Positions 48,782-56,941 of a stretch of 64,000 nucleotides of DNA are shown piece after piece. The DNA is taken from positions 1 to 64,000 of the forward strand of contig NZ_AUFX01000005.1 in assembly GCF_000426725.1 (NCBI RefSeq). Direction: 5' to 3'. The notes beneath the pieces are model-generated. The model worked only from the letters and a program-made list of their open reading frames with translations, did not search any database and was not told where the DNA came from. Each line of letters opens with the position of its first letter. The stretch's first letter is position 1. This stretch comes from Sporocytophaga myxococcoides DSM 11118 (GTDB lineage: Bacteria > Bacteroidota > Bacteroidia > Cytophagales > Cytophagaceae). The position numbers and the translations under genes are program-made.

Positions 48782-49154
48782 TTTTAGTTGATTAAAAATA
48801 GTGAATAACCTGCAGGTTTTTTTATCAAGTATTTAACATATCCCCGTTTCTTTTAAAGAACAACCTTTTTTCTGCTTTTCATTTTGTTGCTATAGCTCCA
48901 ATTCTCTTATTGGGCAATGGCTCAGGATGTATTGTTCCTATATTATTTTACTTCTTAATAAATCCTGATTTTTTGCCAGGTCAGTTAAAGTTGTCCTGGT
49001 TTAAATGGTTTTTATGCAGCCCGATTTTTTGAATGAAATAGAATTTTTGAGAACGTATTTTAGCGGGCCAGGTAGATTCAATCTGTATTATATATAAGAT
49101 GAATGAGCAATTTCAAATAATAACAATCATTAAAAAGGTTAGTATATTTAATAC
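48782..49154. other. Gene-free stretch upstream of the antiporter
   Basis: This holds a hydrophobic open frame of ~77 codons (about 48803-49033, plus strand) with no usable start codon. It may be a relic or chance in AT-rich DNA. Nothing else is recognised. Confidence 0.35.
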
Positions 49155-50606
49155 ATGAATTCTCTGGAAACAATTTTACTTAGTATATCTATCCTTATTA
49201 TCATTAGTACAATTGTTGCTAAAGTGTCAAAGAAAATTGGAATGCCTGTACTGTTGATCTTTATAGGTATTGGTATGCTTGCTGGTTCTGAAGGTCCTGG
49301 TGGTATTGAGTTTGACAATGCTTCGATTGCACAGAATGTTGGAATTATTTCATTAATATTTATACTTTTTTCTGGTGGACTAGATACCAACTGGTCCAAA
49401 ACCAAACCTGTGATGTGGTCGTCTCTAAGTCTTTCTACACTTGGAGTTTTAATTACTACATGTGCGATGGGGGCATTTGTCCATTTCCTTTTTGATCTTC
49501 AATGGGCCCAGGCGCTATTATTGGGTGCTGTTGTATCTTCCACTGATGCGGCAGCTGTATTTTCTATATTAAGCTTCAGTAATTTGAATTTGAAAGGTAA
49601 GGTAAAGCCATTGCTGGAGTTTGAATCAGGGACGAATGATCCGATGGCCATTTTCCTTACGATAAGTCTAATCGCATTTATCACCAATAGAAGCACTTCT
49701 TATATTGAATTTTTTGAGTTGTTTCTTCTTCAGATGGGACTTGGGTCCCTTATTGGTTTTTTTGCAGGCAGGTTAATGGTTGCAATTATAAACAGAATAA
49801 GATTTCCTATCGAAGGTTTTTACACTGTTTTTGTGCTTGCTTTTTCAGTGTTGATATATTCCTTTACCGCAAAGATAGAGGGCAGTGGATTTTTGGCAGT
49901 ATATGTAGCGGGGGTTGTAGTTAACAATTATGAAGTGGTGCACAAAAGAGCAATATATAGGTTTTTTGATGGTCTTGCCTGGCTGTCTCAGACGGGAATG
50001 TTTATCACTCTTGGTTTGCTAGTATTTCCAAGTAAGCTGGTGCCGGTAATGTTTACCGGGATTCTTGTTTCCGTTTTTCTCATAGTGGTAGCAAGGCCAT
50101 TAGGTGTATTTATTTCACTGGCAAAGTCTGAATTTAATAATAGGGAAAAGATGCTAATTTCCTGGGTGGGCCTGAGAGGAGCAGTACCTGTAATTCTTGC
50201 CACCTTTCCTCTATTGGAAGGTATAAAAGAAGCTGGTTGGATATTTAATGTAGTATTTTTTATTGTACTTTCATCTGCCATTGTTCAAGGTTGGACTATA
50301 TCTCCAATAGCAAAATGGTTGAAGCTAGATGCACCTTCAAAAACCAAAATAAAATCACCTGTTGAATTCAGCTATCCCCAGGATAGTACTATGAAGCTAA
50401 TTAATCTTCGTGTTCCGGAAAGTCATAGCAGTATTAATAAATCTCTGGTACAGATTCCGCAGTTGAAGGGGAACCTGATTGTTACCATTACAAGAGACAA
50501 TAATTACTTTGTACCCAGCGGAGGTACTGTGCTTGAACCAGGAGATATTATTCAGGTTTTGGTGGCTAAAGAGAAGGTAAATGAATTGAAAGAATATTTC
50601 TCTTAA
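49155..50606 (+). CDS. K(+)/H(+) antiporter of the NhaP2/CPA1 family
   Basis: This 483-residue membrane protein has about 13 hydrophobic segments. CPA1 signatures include FDNASIAQNVGIISLIFILFSGGLD, the ion-pathway block GAVVSSTDAAAVFSIL, and FESGTNDPMAIFLTI with the conserved Asp. The C-terminal ~85 residues after the membrane domain (NLRVPESHSSINKSLVQIPQL...EPGDIIQVLVAKEKVNEL) are a TrkA_C regulatory domain, the mark of NhaP2-type antiporters. It should exchange potassium or sodium for protons at the inner membrane. It is a stand-alone gene. Confidence 0.88.
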   Translation: MNSLETILLSISILIIISTIVAKVSKKIGMPVLLIFIGIGMLAGSEGPGGIEFDNASIAQNVGIISLIFILFSGGLDTNWSKTKPVMWSSLSLSTLGVLITTCAMGAFVHFLFDLQWAQALLLGAVVSSTDAAAVFSILSFSNLNLKGKVKPLLEFESGTNDPMAIFLTISLIAFITNRSTSYIEFFELFLLQMGLGSLIGFFAGRLMVAIINRIRFPIEGFYTVFVLAFSVLIYSFTAKIEGSGFLAVYVAGVVVNNYEVVHKRAIYRFFDGLAWLSQTGMFITLGLLVFPSKLVPVMFTGILVSVFLIVVARPLGVFISLAKSEFNNREKMLISWVGLRGAVPVILATFPLLEGIKEAGWIFNVVFFIVLSSAIVQGWTISPIAKWLKLDAPSKTKIKSPVEFSYPQDSTMKLINLRVPESHSSINKSLVQIPQLKGNLIVTITRDNNYFVPSGGTVLEPGDIIQVLVAKEKVNELKEYFS

Positions 50607-50681
50607 TTTGAAATAAAGAACCCGAAGTACTTGATGGATCATAATGCTTCGGGCCTTAAAATTTTACCTATAGGTTAATGA

Positions 50682-50927
50682 CTATTTCATTAACCATTCG
50701 GAAAGAGACTTAATGTCTGTGCAGGGAATCGTAAGAGTAATGTAGTCCTGGGTAAGAATTGTGATAGAGATCACGCCTTGAGCAATGGCACCGGTTTTAA
50801 CTTTAGTTCTGCCAACCAGTCTGCCAATAAATTTTAGCCCAAGTTTTTTGTACGATTCACTTTTCTCGTCAAAAACAGCAACTACTGTTTTGTTGTTGAG
50901 TTCGGCTGAAATTTTTTCGAAATCCAT
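50682..50927 (-). CDS. Hypothetical protein, 81 residues
   Basis: This small protein has no recognised family. It starts MDFEKISAELNNKTVVAVFD and has a beta-rich middle (GVISITILTQDYITLTIPCTD) and a helical end. It has no signal or membrane segment. It is convergent with the antiporter gene. The frame is intact, and the composition is normal for a soluble protein. Confidence 0.5.
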   Translation of the reverse strand: MDFEKISAELNNKTVVAVFDEKSESYKKLGLKFIGRLVGRTKVKTGAIAQGVISITILTQDYITLTIPCTDIKSLSEWLMK

Positions 50928-51069
50928 CTCTAAGCTTTGATTTATATTCGGTTAAAATATAATTATATTAAAGGGATTCTATGATCTTGCTTCAATATAA
51001 GTATTAAAATTTAAAATCAAAAACCATTCCCATTTTTTTAAGTGGTAATTAAGATTTCATTAAATTTAT

Positions 51070-51486
51070 CTATGATACCTTATATTGTTCGAGCCACTGT
51101 AGGGCTTTAGTTTTGTCAGTAAAGAGCCTTGCTGGCACTTTATGCGTTTTAAATTTTATGAAAAAGTTCCCAAAGATTTCCTGAGCTTTACTTTTAATGA
51201 TGAACGCTCCTGCTGTCAGATAACATGTACCTTTATCTGAATTCAGGAGTTGCATAGCATCTTTTGTAACATATTTTACTTTGCGGACATCGTTGAGCAA
51301 TGGATAGTACTTGTTCCCGCAAATCTTTATTCTTTTGTTTATTGCAAGCTCGGCAAATTCGTAGTTTATAATCATTTCCTTTTTTGTCTCACAACAAACA
51401 ATGCCATCTATGATTTTTATGCATATAAACTCATCTTCATATTGGCTTTCCTGACTTTCCATTTTTACGCTTGTCTCTAACGACAT
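51070..51486 (-). CDS. STAS/SpoIIAA-like fold protein (DUF7793-type)
   Basis: I chose the ATG at 51486 (138 residues); a TTG at 51519 extends it slightly. The sequence pattern (MIINYEFAELAINKRIKICGNKYYPLLNDVRKVKYV; AMQLLNSDKGTCYLTAGAFIIKS; FFIKFKTHKVPARLFTDKTKALQWLEQY) matches Bacteroidota proteins described as STAS/SpoIIAA-like DUF7793. Their function is unknown; the fold suggests ligand binding or an anti-sigma-like partner switch. It lies a few kilobases from a sigma/anti-sigma pair, but that link is only positional. Confidence 0.7.
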   Translation of the reverse strand: MSLETSVKMESQESQYEDEFICIKIIDGIVCCETKKEMIINYEFAELAINKRIKICGNKYYPLLNDVRKVKYVTKDAMQLLNSDKGTCYLTAGAFIIKSKAQEIFGNFFIKFKTHKVPARLFTDKTKALQWLEQYKVS

Positions 51487-51570
51487 TAAATTTAATCTAG
51501 CTAACGATTTATTGCACAAAAAATTTTATAGTGTTGTTAAAATAAAGAAGGGGCTAAAACTACAAAGGTT

Positions 51571-51852
51571 ATGAAGCGGTTGGGTTTATTCATTATTTCT
51601 TTATTAATATTTTTCATGCTTTCCTGTTCTTCGGGAACTTATGTGGGAAGAACATATTCCAACAGCTATGGATATGATTATTATCCGTATTCATACTATA
51701 ATTATGATCCGTACTGGAATGATTATGGATCCTACTATCCTTATTCAAATCCTGGTTTTCAGAACTACAATTACGGCTATAGCTGGGATTATTATCCTTA
51801 TAATTACAGGTACTATCATAACTATGACCGCAGTATTAATGAGATGTGGTAA
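51571..51852 (+). CDS. Tyrosine-rich small lipoprotein
   Basis: This 93-residue protein starts with a lipoprotein signal peptide ending LLIFFMLSCSSG (lipidated cysteine about residue 19). The mature ~75 residues are extraordinarily rich in Tyr, with Asn, Ser, Pro and Asp (SYGYDYYPYSYYNYDPYWND). No family is recognised, and the low complexity makes homology searches weak. It should be a lipid-anchored outer-membrane or periplasmic protein. The convergent anti-sigma gene stop is only three bases away. Confidence 0.7.
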   Translation: MKRLGLFIISLLIFFMLSCSSGTYVGRTYSNSYGYDYYPYSYYNYDPYWNDYGSYYPYSNPGFQNYNYGYSWDYYPYNYRYYHNYDRSINEMW

Positions 51853-51854
51853 GG

Positions 51855-52976
51855 TTAGCGGGGTATAGAAATATATCCGTTAATAATATTTCCTTTATCT
51901 CCTTTAATAGTATAGTAATATTGTCCCATTGGCAAATCTTGTCCATCATTTGTTTTGCCATCCCAGGTAAAATTATCACTATCGGAATAGCTGTTTTCAA
52001 ATAGAATTTTGCCTTGAATATCTTTAATTGTAATTACATTTTCTTTTGAAACAATTGGAGCTGTCCACGTCTCGCCTTTTAAAGGATAAATAATTACTTC
52101 TTTAAAGCAATTCTTTTCAGGTATTGTCAAATCTTTTCTGGAAATACATCCTTGTGCATCTTTGATTAAGAGTTGGGCAGGCCCGGAGGCTAACTCTTCA
52201 AATACTGGAAATTCCTGATAGTCGGCGCCTCCATTAAGTGAAAATTTATAGTCAGGTTTCCCACCTTTTACAGTAGCAAGGTCAATTGTAATTTTTCCTG
52301 AGCCTTTCTGGTCCTTGCAAGCTGGTTCAATATGAATAAAAGCATCTATAGCATTTGCTTTGCAGGGAACTGTGGTGCTATTCTGATCTGTATTTTTTTC
52401 CTTCACTTGCTCTGACTTTTGCCCTATGACAAGATTATCAGAATTAGAGTAAGGGATGGTTTCTGTATGTTGTAAGGTGGAATCTGGTAATCTTTGGGAA
52501 TCAAATGTTGCTGCAGGCTCATTCTGTGCAATTTGCTCAATATTCTTTTGTTGCTGAGTTACAATTTCAGCAGGAGTAACTTCTGCTTTTACTGGTAGTT
52601 CAGCGTTTCGGGATATTGGAGCTTCTTTTGAAGACGGATTTACAGGGATTACATTTGCTGCTTCAAATTCCTCAGCTTTAGGGGACAGTGCAAAGTAGGC
52701 AATACCTGAAATCAATATTGCAGCAGCTGCAAGGCTTCCATACAATTTGAAGCGGCTGGCTGTCCTTTCTTTTAAAGAAATGCGTTTTATATCTTTTCTA
52801 AGGTTTGCCAGGTTCAATTCTACGATTGCTTCATTCGCAAGCTGCTGCAATTGCACCTCTTCAGCAAGACTTTCATGCTTTTCCATCATTTCCTTAAATT
52901 CAACAAGCTCCTGTCCGGAAAGCTCCCCGTTAAGGTATTCATCTATCTTCTCAAAACTGGCTCTCAGGTTGCTCAT
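51855..52976 (-). CDS. Anti-sigma factor with SprB-repeat/CHU_C-like ectodomain
   Basis: This 373-residue protein has three parts. Residues 1-75 are a helical cytoplasmic anti-sigma region (ASFEKIDEYLNGELSGQELVEFKEM). Residues 77-97 are a membrane helix (LYGSLAAAAILISGIAYFAL). About 100-205 is a low-complexity linker. The ectodomain then shows a SprB-type repeat (about 211-287: GSGKITIDLATVKGGKPDYK, YQEFPVFEELASGPAQLLIK, AQGC) and a CHU_C-like end (about 293-373: ENVITIKDIQGKILFEN, FTWDGKTNDGQDLPMGQYYY, GYISIPR). It overlaps the upstream ECF sigma gene by 26 bases, the normal sigma/anti-sigma pairing. The ectodomain resembles T9SS surface cargo, suggesting that it senses the neighbouring SprF-like protein or secretion state. 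Confidence 0.8.
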   Translation of the reverse strand: MSNLRASFEKIDEYLNGELSGQELVEFKEMMEKHESLAEEVQLQQLANEAIVELNLANLRKDIKRISLKERTASRFKLYGSLAAAAILISGIAYFALSPKAEEFEAANVIPVNPSSKEAPISRNAELPVKAEVTPAEIVTQQQKNIEQIAQNEPAATFDSQRLPDSTLQHTETIPYSNSDNLVIGQKSEQVKEKNTDQNSTTVPCKANAIDAFIHIEPACKDQKGSGKITIDLATVKGGKPDYKFSLNGGADYQEFPVFEELASGPAQLLIKDAQGCISRKDLTIPEKNCFKEVIIYPLKGETWTAPIVSKENVITIKDIQGKILFENSYSDSDNFTWDGKTNDGQDLPMGQYYYTIKGDKGNIINGYISIPR

Positions 52977-53550
52977 GATTCATTAATTCTTTTACTAAAG
53001 GATTTTTCTTCAGCAAGCTTATCAGCTGCTGTTTGCATTTGTAGTTTCTGGTTTTTGCTCCGTTTTCAGTAGTAAAGCCCATTTTTCCACAAATTTCTTT
53101 CATAGACATTTTATGATAAATGGTGTAAGAAAGAAGTTCTTTACATCTTTCCCCCAATTCCTCAAGAACTGAGGTTAAAAGTTGGGACCTTTCTTCTGTT
53201 ATCATTAGGTCCAGTGTGTCTGACTCAGAATAGTTTATTGCAGAGGATTCCTCTTTATATACTTTTTCTTTTACTTTTCTGCGTTTCGCTTCATTGATCC
53301 ATAAGTTCCGAGCCACTGAATATATAAATGCTCCGACTTCGTAGTTGGAATCAAACCGGTTTAGTTTTACTTGTCTGTATAGAATGACAATGGCTTCCTG
53401 GAAAATATCTTCGGCATCTTCAGAATTTCCAGAATTTTCAATAATTAATTTTTTAATCCTTGGGAAATAAGTCTTGTAGAGATAAGATAATATTTGTGAA
53501 TTATCTTTCCCTGCAATAGATTCTAGGATGTAATTGTTGCTGTAAACCAC
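52951..53550 (-). CDS. ECF-type RNA polymerase sigma factor
   Basis: This 199-residue sigma factor starts at a GTG (MVYSNNYILESIAGKDNSQI). It has a sigma-2 region (YLYKTYFPRIKKLIIENSG, SEDAEDIFQEAIVILYRQ) and a sigma-4 helix-turn-helix (YTIYHKMSMKEICGKMGFTTENGAKTRNYKCKQQL). It overlaps its anti-sigma gene. On its own strand, a GGGGTTACA-N14-TTGTAGAATGATCA motif lies 17 to 53 bases upstream of its start, and the same motif recurs before a nearby surface-protein gene, so autoregulation is likely. Confidence 0.88.
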   Translation of the reverse strand: MVYSNNYILESIAGKDNSQILSYLYKTYFPRIKKLIIENSGNSEDAEDIFQEAIVILYRQVKLNRFDSNYEVGAFIYSVARNLWINEAKRRKVKEKVYKEESSAINYSESDTLDLMITEERSQLLTSVLEELGERCKELLSYTIYHKMSMKEICGKMGFTTENGAKTRNYKCKQQLISLLKKNPLVKELMNHEQPESQF

Positions 53551-53566
53551 TGAACCGGATTTTATC

Positions 53567-53603
53567 TGATCATTCTACAAATTAAGGAATTAATTGTAAC
53601 CCC
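53567..53603 (-). promoter_or_regulatory. Bipartite sigma-type promoter, copy A (sigma factor gene)
   Basis: On the minus strand this reads GGGGTTACA-N14-TTGTAGAATGATCA. It matches copies B and C in both parts and in spacing. The -35-like half is GGGGTTACA and the -10-like half includes TGTAG. Confidence 0.7.
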
Positions 53604-53707
53604 TCTGTGGATTTTTTTATAAAAGTTTCCACGTATTTTATTGAATTTTTGTAATAGATTTTCATAAAGTTTGACTAGTTTTAAAGTGCTTTGGAAGCAC
53701 TAGCTAA

Positions 53708-54640
53708 ATGAGGATTTATCTAATATTTTTACTTTTAACTTTTGGGTATATAAATTCTATTGCACAGCAGTCTGAAAACAGGTTCCTTCCTGTTCAACTC
53801 TATCAATTCTGTGAATTTTATTCTTTGACAAATCCTGCACGGAGTTCTGAAAATTTTAAATATGATGTTAATATTGGCCACAGGGGGTATGCGTATGAGG
53901 GAATAACAAATCATTTAAGTTATTTTAATGCTCAGGCTAAATTTTACCAGAAATATGATCGAATTCACAATGTAGGCCTTAGTTTTATTGGCATTTCAGA
54001 AGGACAATACCTAAAGAAAAATCAGGTAATGGTCAGTTATGCCTGGCATATGCCAGTTGGAAAGAAAAATTATCTTTCAGTAGGATTATCTTTAGGAGCA
54101 TTCAATTATGCTGTAGGTTCCACACAACTTACCGCAGGTGCGAATTCCATGACGAGTACTGGAAATGCAGGAATATTACTTTATAATGATCAGTTTTTTT
54201 GCGGAGCTTCAGTAAATCAGTTAACGAATGGAAGAGTTATACCAATTAATGAAGTGACAAGGCTTTCAAGACATTATAATGTTGTTTGTGGCAAAATTTT
54301 CCATTTAAATCATTATATTTCATTAAAATCTGCCTTGCTGATCCGATACGTAAATAAGCCGATAAATGACAGCGAAAGGCCCTTCCCACAAATATATTTT
54401 GGTACGCTCCTCGGTGGATTATTCTCTGCAGGAGCAGTATATCAGTATAGAAATGGCACGGCCCTGACCGCAGGCCTCGAAGGAATTTATCTGAATGACA
54501 ATAAATTAAACCTCTTTTTTTCTTATCAGATATATAGCGCTCATACCAGACTTAATCTGCGTACGTACGAGATTGGTTTAGGCTTCTATATAAAAGAGAA
54601 AAGAAGTCCGGACAAGTTGGAGGAAGATGACTCGGAATAA
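53708..54640 (+). CDS. PorP/SprF family type IX secretion outer-membrane protein, second copy
   Basis: This 310-residue protein has a signal peptide (MRIYLIFLLLTFGYINSIAQ), then the family opening LPVQLYQFCEFYSLTNPARS, a variant of the PxFSQYxxNxxxxNPA motif, and alternating barrel-like strands to the end (GLEGIYLNDNKLNLFFSYQI). It is a paralogue of 903-1997. It lies divergent from the ECF sigma/anti-sigma operon and 58 bases before a CHU_C-type surface protein, the canonical SprF plus cargo pairing. A 6-bp hairpin (AGTGCT/AGCACT, 53685-53701) sits just before its ATG. Confidence 0.85.
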   Translation: MRIYLIFLLLTFGYINSIAQQSENRFLPVQLYQFCEFYSLTNPARSSENFKYDVNIGHRGYAYEGITNHLSYFNAQAKFYQKYDRIHNVGLSFIGISEGQYLKKNQVMVSYAWHMPVGKKNYLSVGLSLGAFNYAVGSTQLTAGANSMTSTGNAGILLYNDQFFCGASVNQLTNGRVIPINEVTRLSRHYNVVCGKIFHLNHYISLKSALLIRYVNKPINDSERPFPQIYFGTLLGGLFSAGAVYQYRNGTALTAGLEGIYLNDNKLNLFFSYQIYSAHTRLNLRTYEIGLGFYIKEKRSPDKLEEDDSE

Positions 54641-54677
54641 AGGGTTACAATCGGAGGGCTTGACTGTAGTATTAAAT
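54641..54677 (+). promoter_or_regulatory. Bipartite sigma-type promoter, copy B (CHU_C surface-protein gene)
   Basis: AGGGTTACA-N14-CTGTAGTATTAAAT lies just after the SprF-like stop and before the ATG at 54699, giving a very short leader. It matches copies A and C in the GGGTTACA and TGTAG halves, with the same 14-base spacing. Confidence 0.6.
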
Positions 54678-54698
54678 ACACAGAAGAATGACAAAAGA

Positions 54699-56660
54699 AT
54701 GAGTAAAGGATTCTTCAAAATATTGATTTATCTCATGCTATCTTCATCAATAGTAGGATACAGCCAGGATTTACCGTGGACTGTAGAAGTGTCTACTATT
54801 GTCAAAGATATTGACATAAATATAAATCAATCTTTGTATGAGAAAGATACCTTGTTGCTCTGTGCATTTTATAGGAATTCTCCAGGTTTTCCTAAATGTG
54901 GAGGATATGCAAGAATACCAGGAGATTCTGTCCTGCGCACTTATGGTAAAGATGCTTATGCTGATGGCTTTCTGAATGACGAACAATATGAGTTCAGGGT
55001 TTATCATCCTAAAAAGGGTTGCTATATGTTACTAGGCTACTTTCCTTCATATACATTTGGAAGTCAAATTTATCAATATCTGGACAACTCATCCCTATCA
55101 GTAACCCTTCCATCAGTTGTTTATCCTCAAACTGTCAGTTGCAGGAGCAAAGAAGAATTGTTTCCAATAATATATGATAATTTACAAACTACGTTTTATA
55201 GCGCTTCAAATAGTTTGGCAATTGATTCTATAACAGGAGTTATTAATACTGAAAGGAGCAAACCTGGAGTATACGAAGTTCAAGCTCTTTCAGAAAGCTG
55301 TCTGGTAAATGATAGTTTTTCAATTACTATAACCGAAGGAAAAAATTTATTAGAGTCAAGTGATACCACTATTTGTGAAGAATCTGCCAAAATAGGTGCT
55401 TTCTATTACAATGAATTCAATACCTATGTCTGGAATACCTATGATTCTTCACAATCTATTATCGTAACGAAGCCTGGTATATATTGGGTGGAAATGGCAG
55501 ATACAATGGGATGTTTGTCACAAGACACTATGGAAGTGAATTTTTTGCCTAAAAAGATACTTGGTAATGATACAATTATTTGTGGAAATACTTTTATTAC
55601 CTTGAATGCCCCGGATGGATACAATTATCAATGGAGTACAGGGAATAAAGAGACGTCCATTACAGTAGATAGTTCAGGATTATATTGGGTTGAAACAGGA
55701 AATGAATTTTGTACCGTCATAGATTCTATTTTTATCAAATTGAAAGAACCAGTTCAATTTGATCTGGGAAAAGATACCTCTGTATTGTGCGCAGCACCAT
55801 TTTATCTGAATGGTCCTCCTGGTTATAAATATCAGTGGAATACAGGTGAAACATCTGGTACAATTCAAGTCAATAAATCGGGAATCTATTCCCTTAAGTT
55901 AACTGATGCGGATGGTTGCGCTAGTAGCGACAATATTAATGTAGATTTTTCTAAGGCTGCTGATATGCCTGATATAAATCTGGGCTCTGATACTATCATA
56001 TGTGGATCTTCATTTGTAATTAAACCAAAAATGTCAGGTCTTTTATATGACTGGAGTACAGGTGAAACAGGGGATTCTATTAAAGTCGAGACCAGCGGAA
56101 TATACACGTTAACAGTCAAAGACCAGAATGGATGCTCAAGCTCTGATGATATTTCTGTGGAATTTCAGGCTGGCTTTTCCGCAGGAAATATTTCTGTTGA
56201 AATCAATAGTCCTCCTTGCAATGAGAATATAAATGTTACCCTTTTACCTGATTCACTTGGTGGAGCTTTTCCTCTTACCTATAATTTGATAAAGAATGGG
56301 GTGGTAGTGAGCAATAATGCGAAAGGAGTTTTTGATAATGTACAGGAAGGAAATTATAATTATGAAATTATAGATTCCAGAGGCTGCAAAGCTTTAGGGA
56401 CAAACGAATCAATTATAGTAAAGAAAGTTGAACCTTGTCCGGAAAAAGTGCTTGCATTTACCGGCACATCACAACCATCTTATTTTATCGGATTTCCAGG
56501 TACTACAAAGATTTATGATATGAGTGGAATTCTTATCAAAACTATTCCTACTCCTGCTGAATGGGATGGTACCGGAAATAATGGAGAAATTGTACCAATG
56601 GGAGATTATATCATAGTCTGCGGTGAAAATCAGAAAATAGTAGTTACAGTAATTAAATAA
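54699..56660 (+). CDS. CHU_C-type secreted surface protein with four Ig-like repeats
   Basis: I start at the ATG at 54699, which opens on a signal peptide (MSKGFFKILIYLMLSSSIVGYSQ) and lies directly after the bipartite promoter; longer starts overlap the previous gene. Of 653 residues, about 216-487 hold four tandem Ig/PKD-like repeats of ~65 residues (LGNDTIICGNTFITLNAP...YQWSTG...GLYWVE; LGSDTIICGSSFVIKP). A SprB-like segment follows (about 505-570, ending DSRGCKALG). The last ~75 residues are CHU_C-like (YDMSGILIKTIP, AEWDGTGNNGEIVPMGDY). It should be exported by T9SS and held at the surface with the SprF-like neighbour. It is probably the main cargo of this locus. Confidence 0.82.
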   Translation: MSKGFFKILIYLMLSSSIVGYSQDLPWTVEVSTIVKDIDININQSLYEKDTLLLCAFYRNSPGFPKCGGYARIPGDSVLRTYGKDAYADGFLNDEQYEFRVYHPKKGCYMLLGYFPSYTFGSQIYQYLDNSSLSVTLPSVVYPQTVSCRSKEELFPIIYDNLQTTFYSASNSLAIDSITGVINTERSKPGVYEVQALSESCLVNDSFSITITEGKNLLESSDTTICEESAKIGAFYYNEFNTYVWNTYDSSQSIIVTKPGIYWVEMADTMGCLSQDTMEVNFLPKKILGNDTIICGNTFITLNAPDGYNYQWSTGNKETSITVDSSGLYWVETGNEFCTVIDSIFIKLKEPVQFDLGKDTSVLCAAPFYLNGPPGYKYQWNTGETSGTIQVNKSGIYSLKLTDADGCASSDNINVDFSKAADMPDINLGSDTIICGSSFVIKPKMSGLLYDWSTGETGDSIKVETSGIYTLTVKDQNGCSSSDDISVEFQAGFSAGNISVEINSPPCNENINVTLLPDSLGGAFPLTYNLIKNGVVVSNNAKGVFDNVQEGNYNYEIIDSRGCKALGTNESIIVKKVEPCPEKVLAFTGTSQPSYFIGFPGTTKIYDMSGILIKTIPTPAEWDGTGNNGEIVPMGDYIIVCGENQKIVVTVIK

Positions 56661-56675
56661 AAAAAATATAAGTGA

Positions 56676-56712
56676 GGGGTTACATTCGATGTACCTGATT
56701 GTAGAATGATCA
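56676..56712 (+). promoter_or_regulatory. Bipartite sigma-type promoter, copy C (candidate small RNA)
   Basis: GGGGTTACA-N14-TTGTAGAATGATCA is identical in both halves and in spacing to copy A, which is on the other strand 3 kb away. No gene follows; a terminator lies 130 bases downstream. Confidence 0.65.
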
Positions 56713-56873
56713 TATTTGCCCTAATTCTTATATCGGCGAACTTATTTTTTATACAATCACAGTTGTGAATTTTTTCTTGTATAAGTCTTTGGTTTTGATT
56801 TGGGTAAATGTTTTGTAATTATAAATTTTTTGGTTGAAATGAAGCAGATAGTGAGAGCTATCTGCTTTTTTTT
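56712..56873 (+). ncRNA. Candidate small RNA driven by the ECF-type promoter
   Basis: The stretch starts right after promoter copy C and ends in a strong terminator, giving a transcript of about 160 bases with no credible gene inside. The only short frame is 20 hydrophobic codons starting at 56705 (MIIFALILISANLFFIQSQL), which cannot be excluded as a micro-peptide. The evidence is architecture only. Confidence 0.4.
56842..56873 (+). terminator. Strong Rho-independent terminator
   Basis: The stem AAGCAGATAG/CTATCTGCTT (56842-56851 with 56858-56867) has a 6-base loop and a run of eight T. It lies 180 bases after the surface-protein stop, so it probably ends the candidate small RNA or an extended 3' end. 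Confidence 0.88.
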
Positions 56874-56941
56874 GTAAACATTATTCCTTGAAAATTGTTT
56901 AGCTAAATCATTTTTAATCATCAAGCTACAACAATTGTCAT

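Noticed and set aside
48803-49033. Hydrophobic open frame of about 77 codons upstream of the antiporter
   Set aside because: It has no start codon and no recognised family. Possibly a relic, but not enough to call.
50621-50653. Weak stem CCCGAAG/CTTCGGG after the antiporter gene
   Set aside because: The 7-bp stem has a 19-base loop and no T-run directly after it, so I did not call it a terminator.
51641-51868. An alternative-frame protein rich in Ile and Thr over the Tyr-rich lipoprotein
   Set aside because: The other frame has a clean lipoprotein signal and normal stop; the Ile/Thr pattern merely mirrors TAT/TAC codons.
56705-56767. A 20-codon hydrophobic frame after promoter copy C
   Set aside because: Could be a micro-peptide, but it would start almost at the predicted transcript start; kept only as an alternative in the small-RNA entry.
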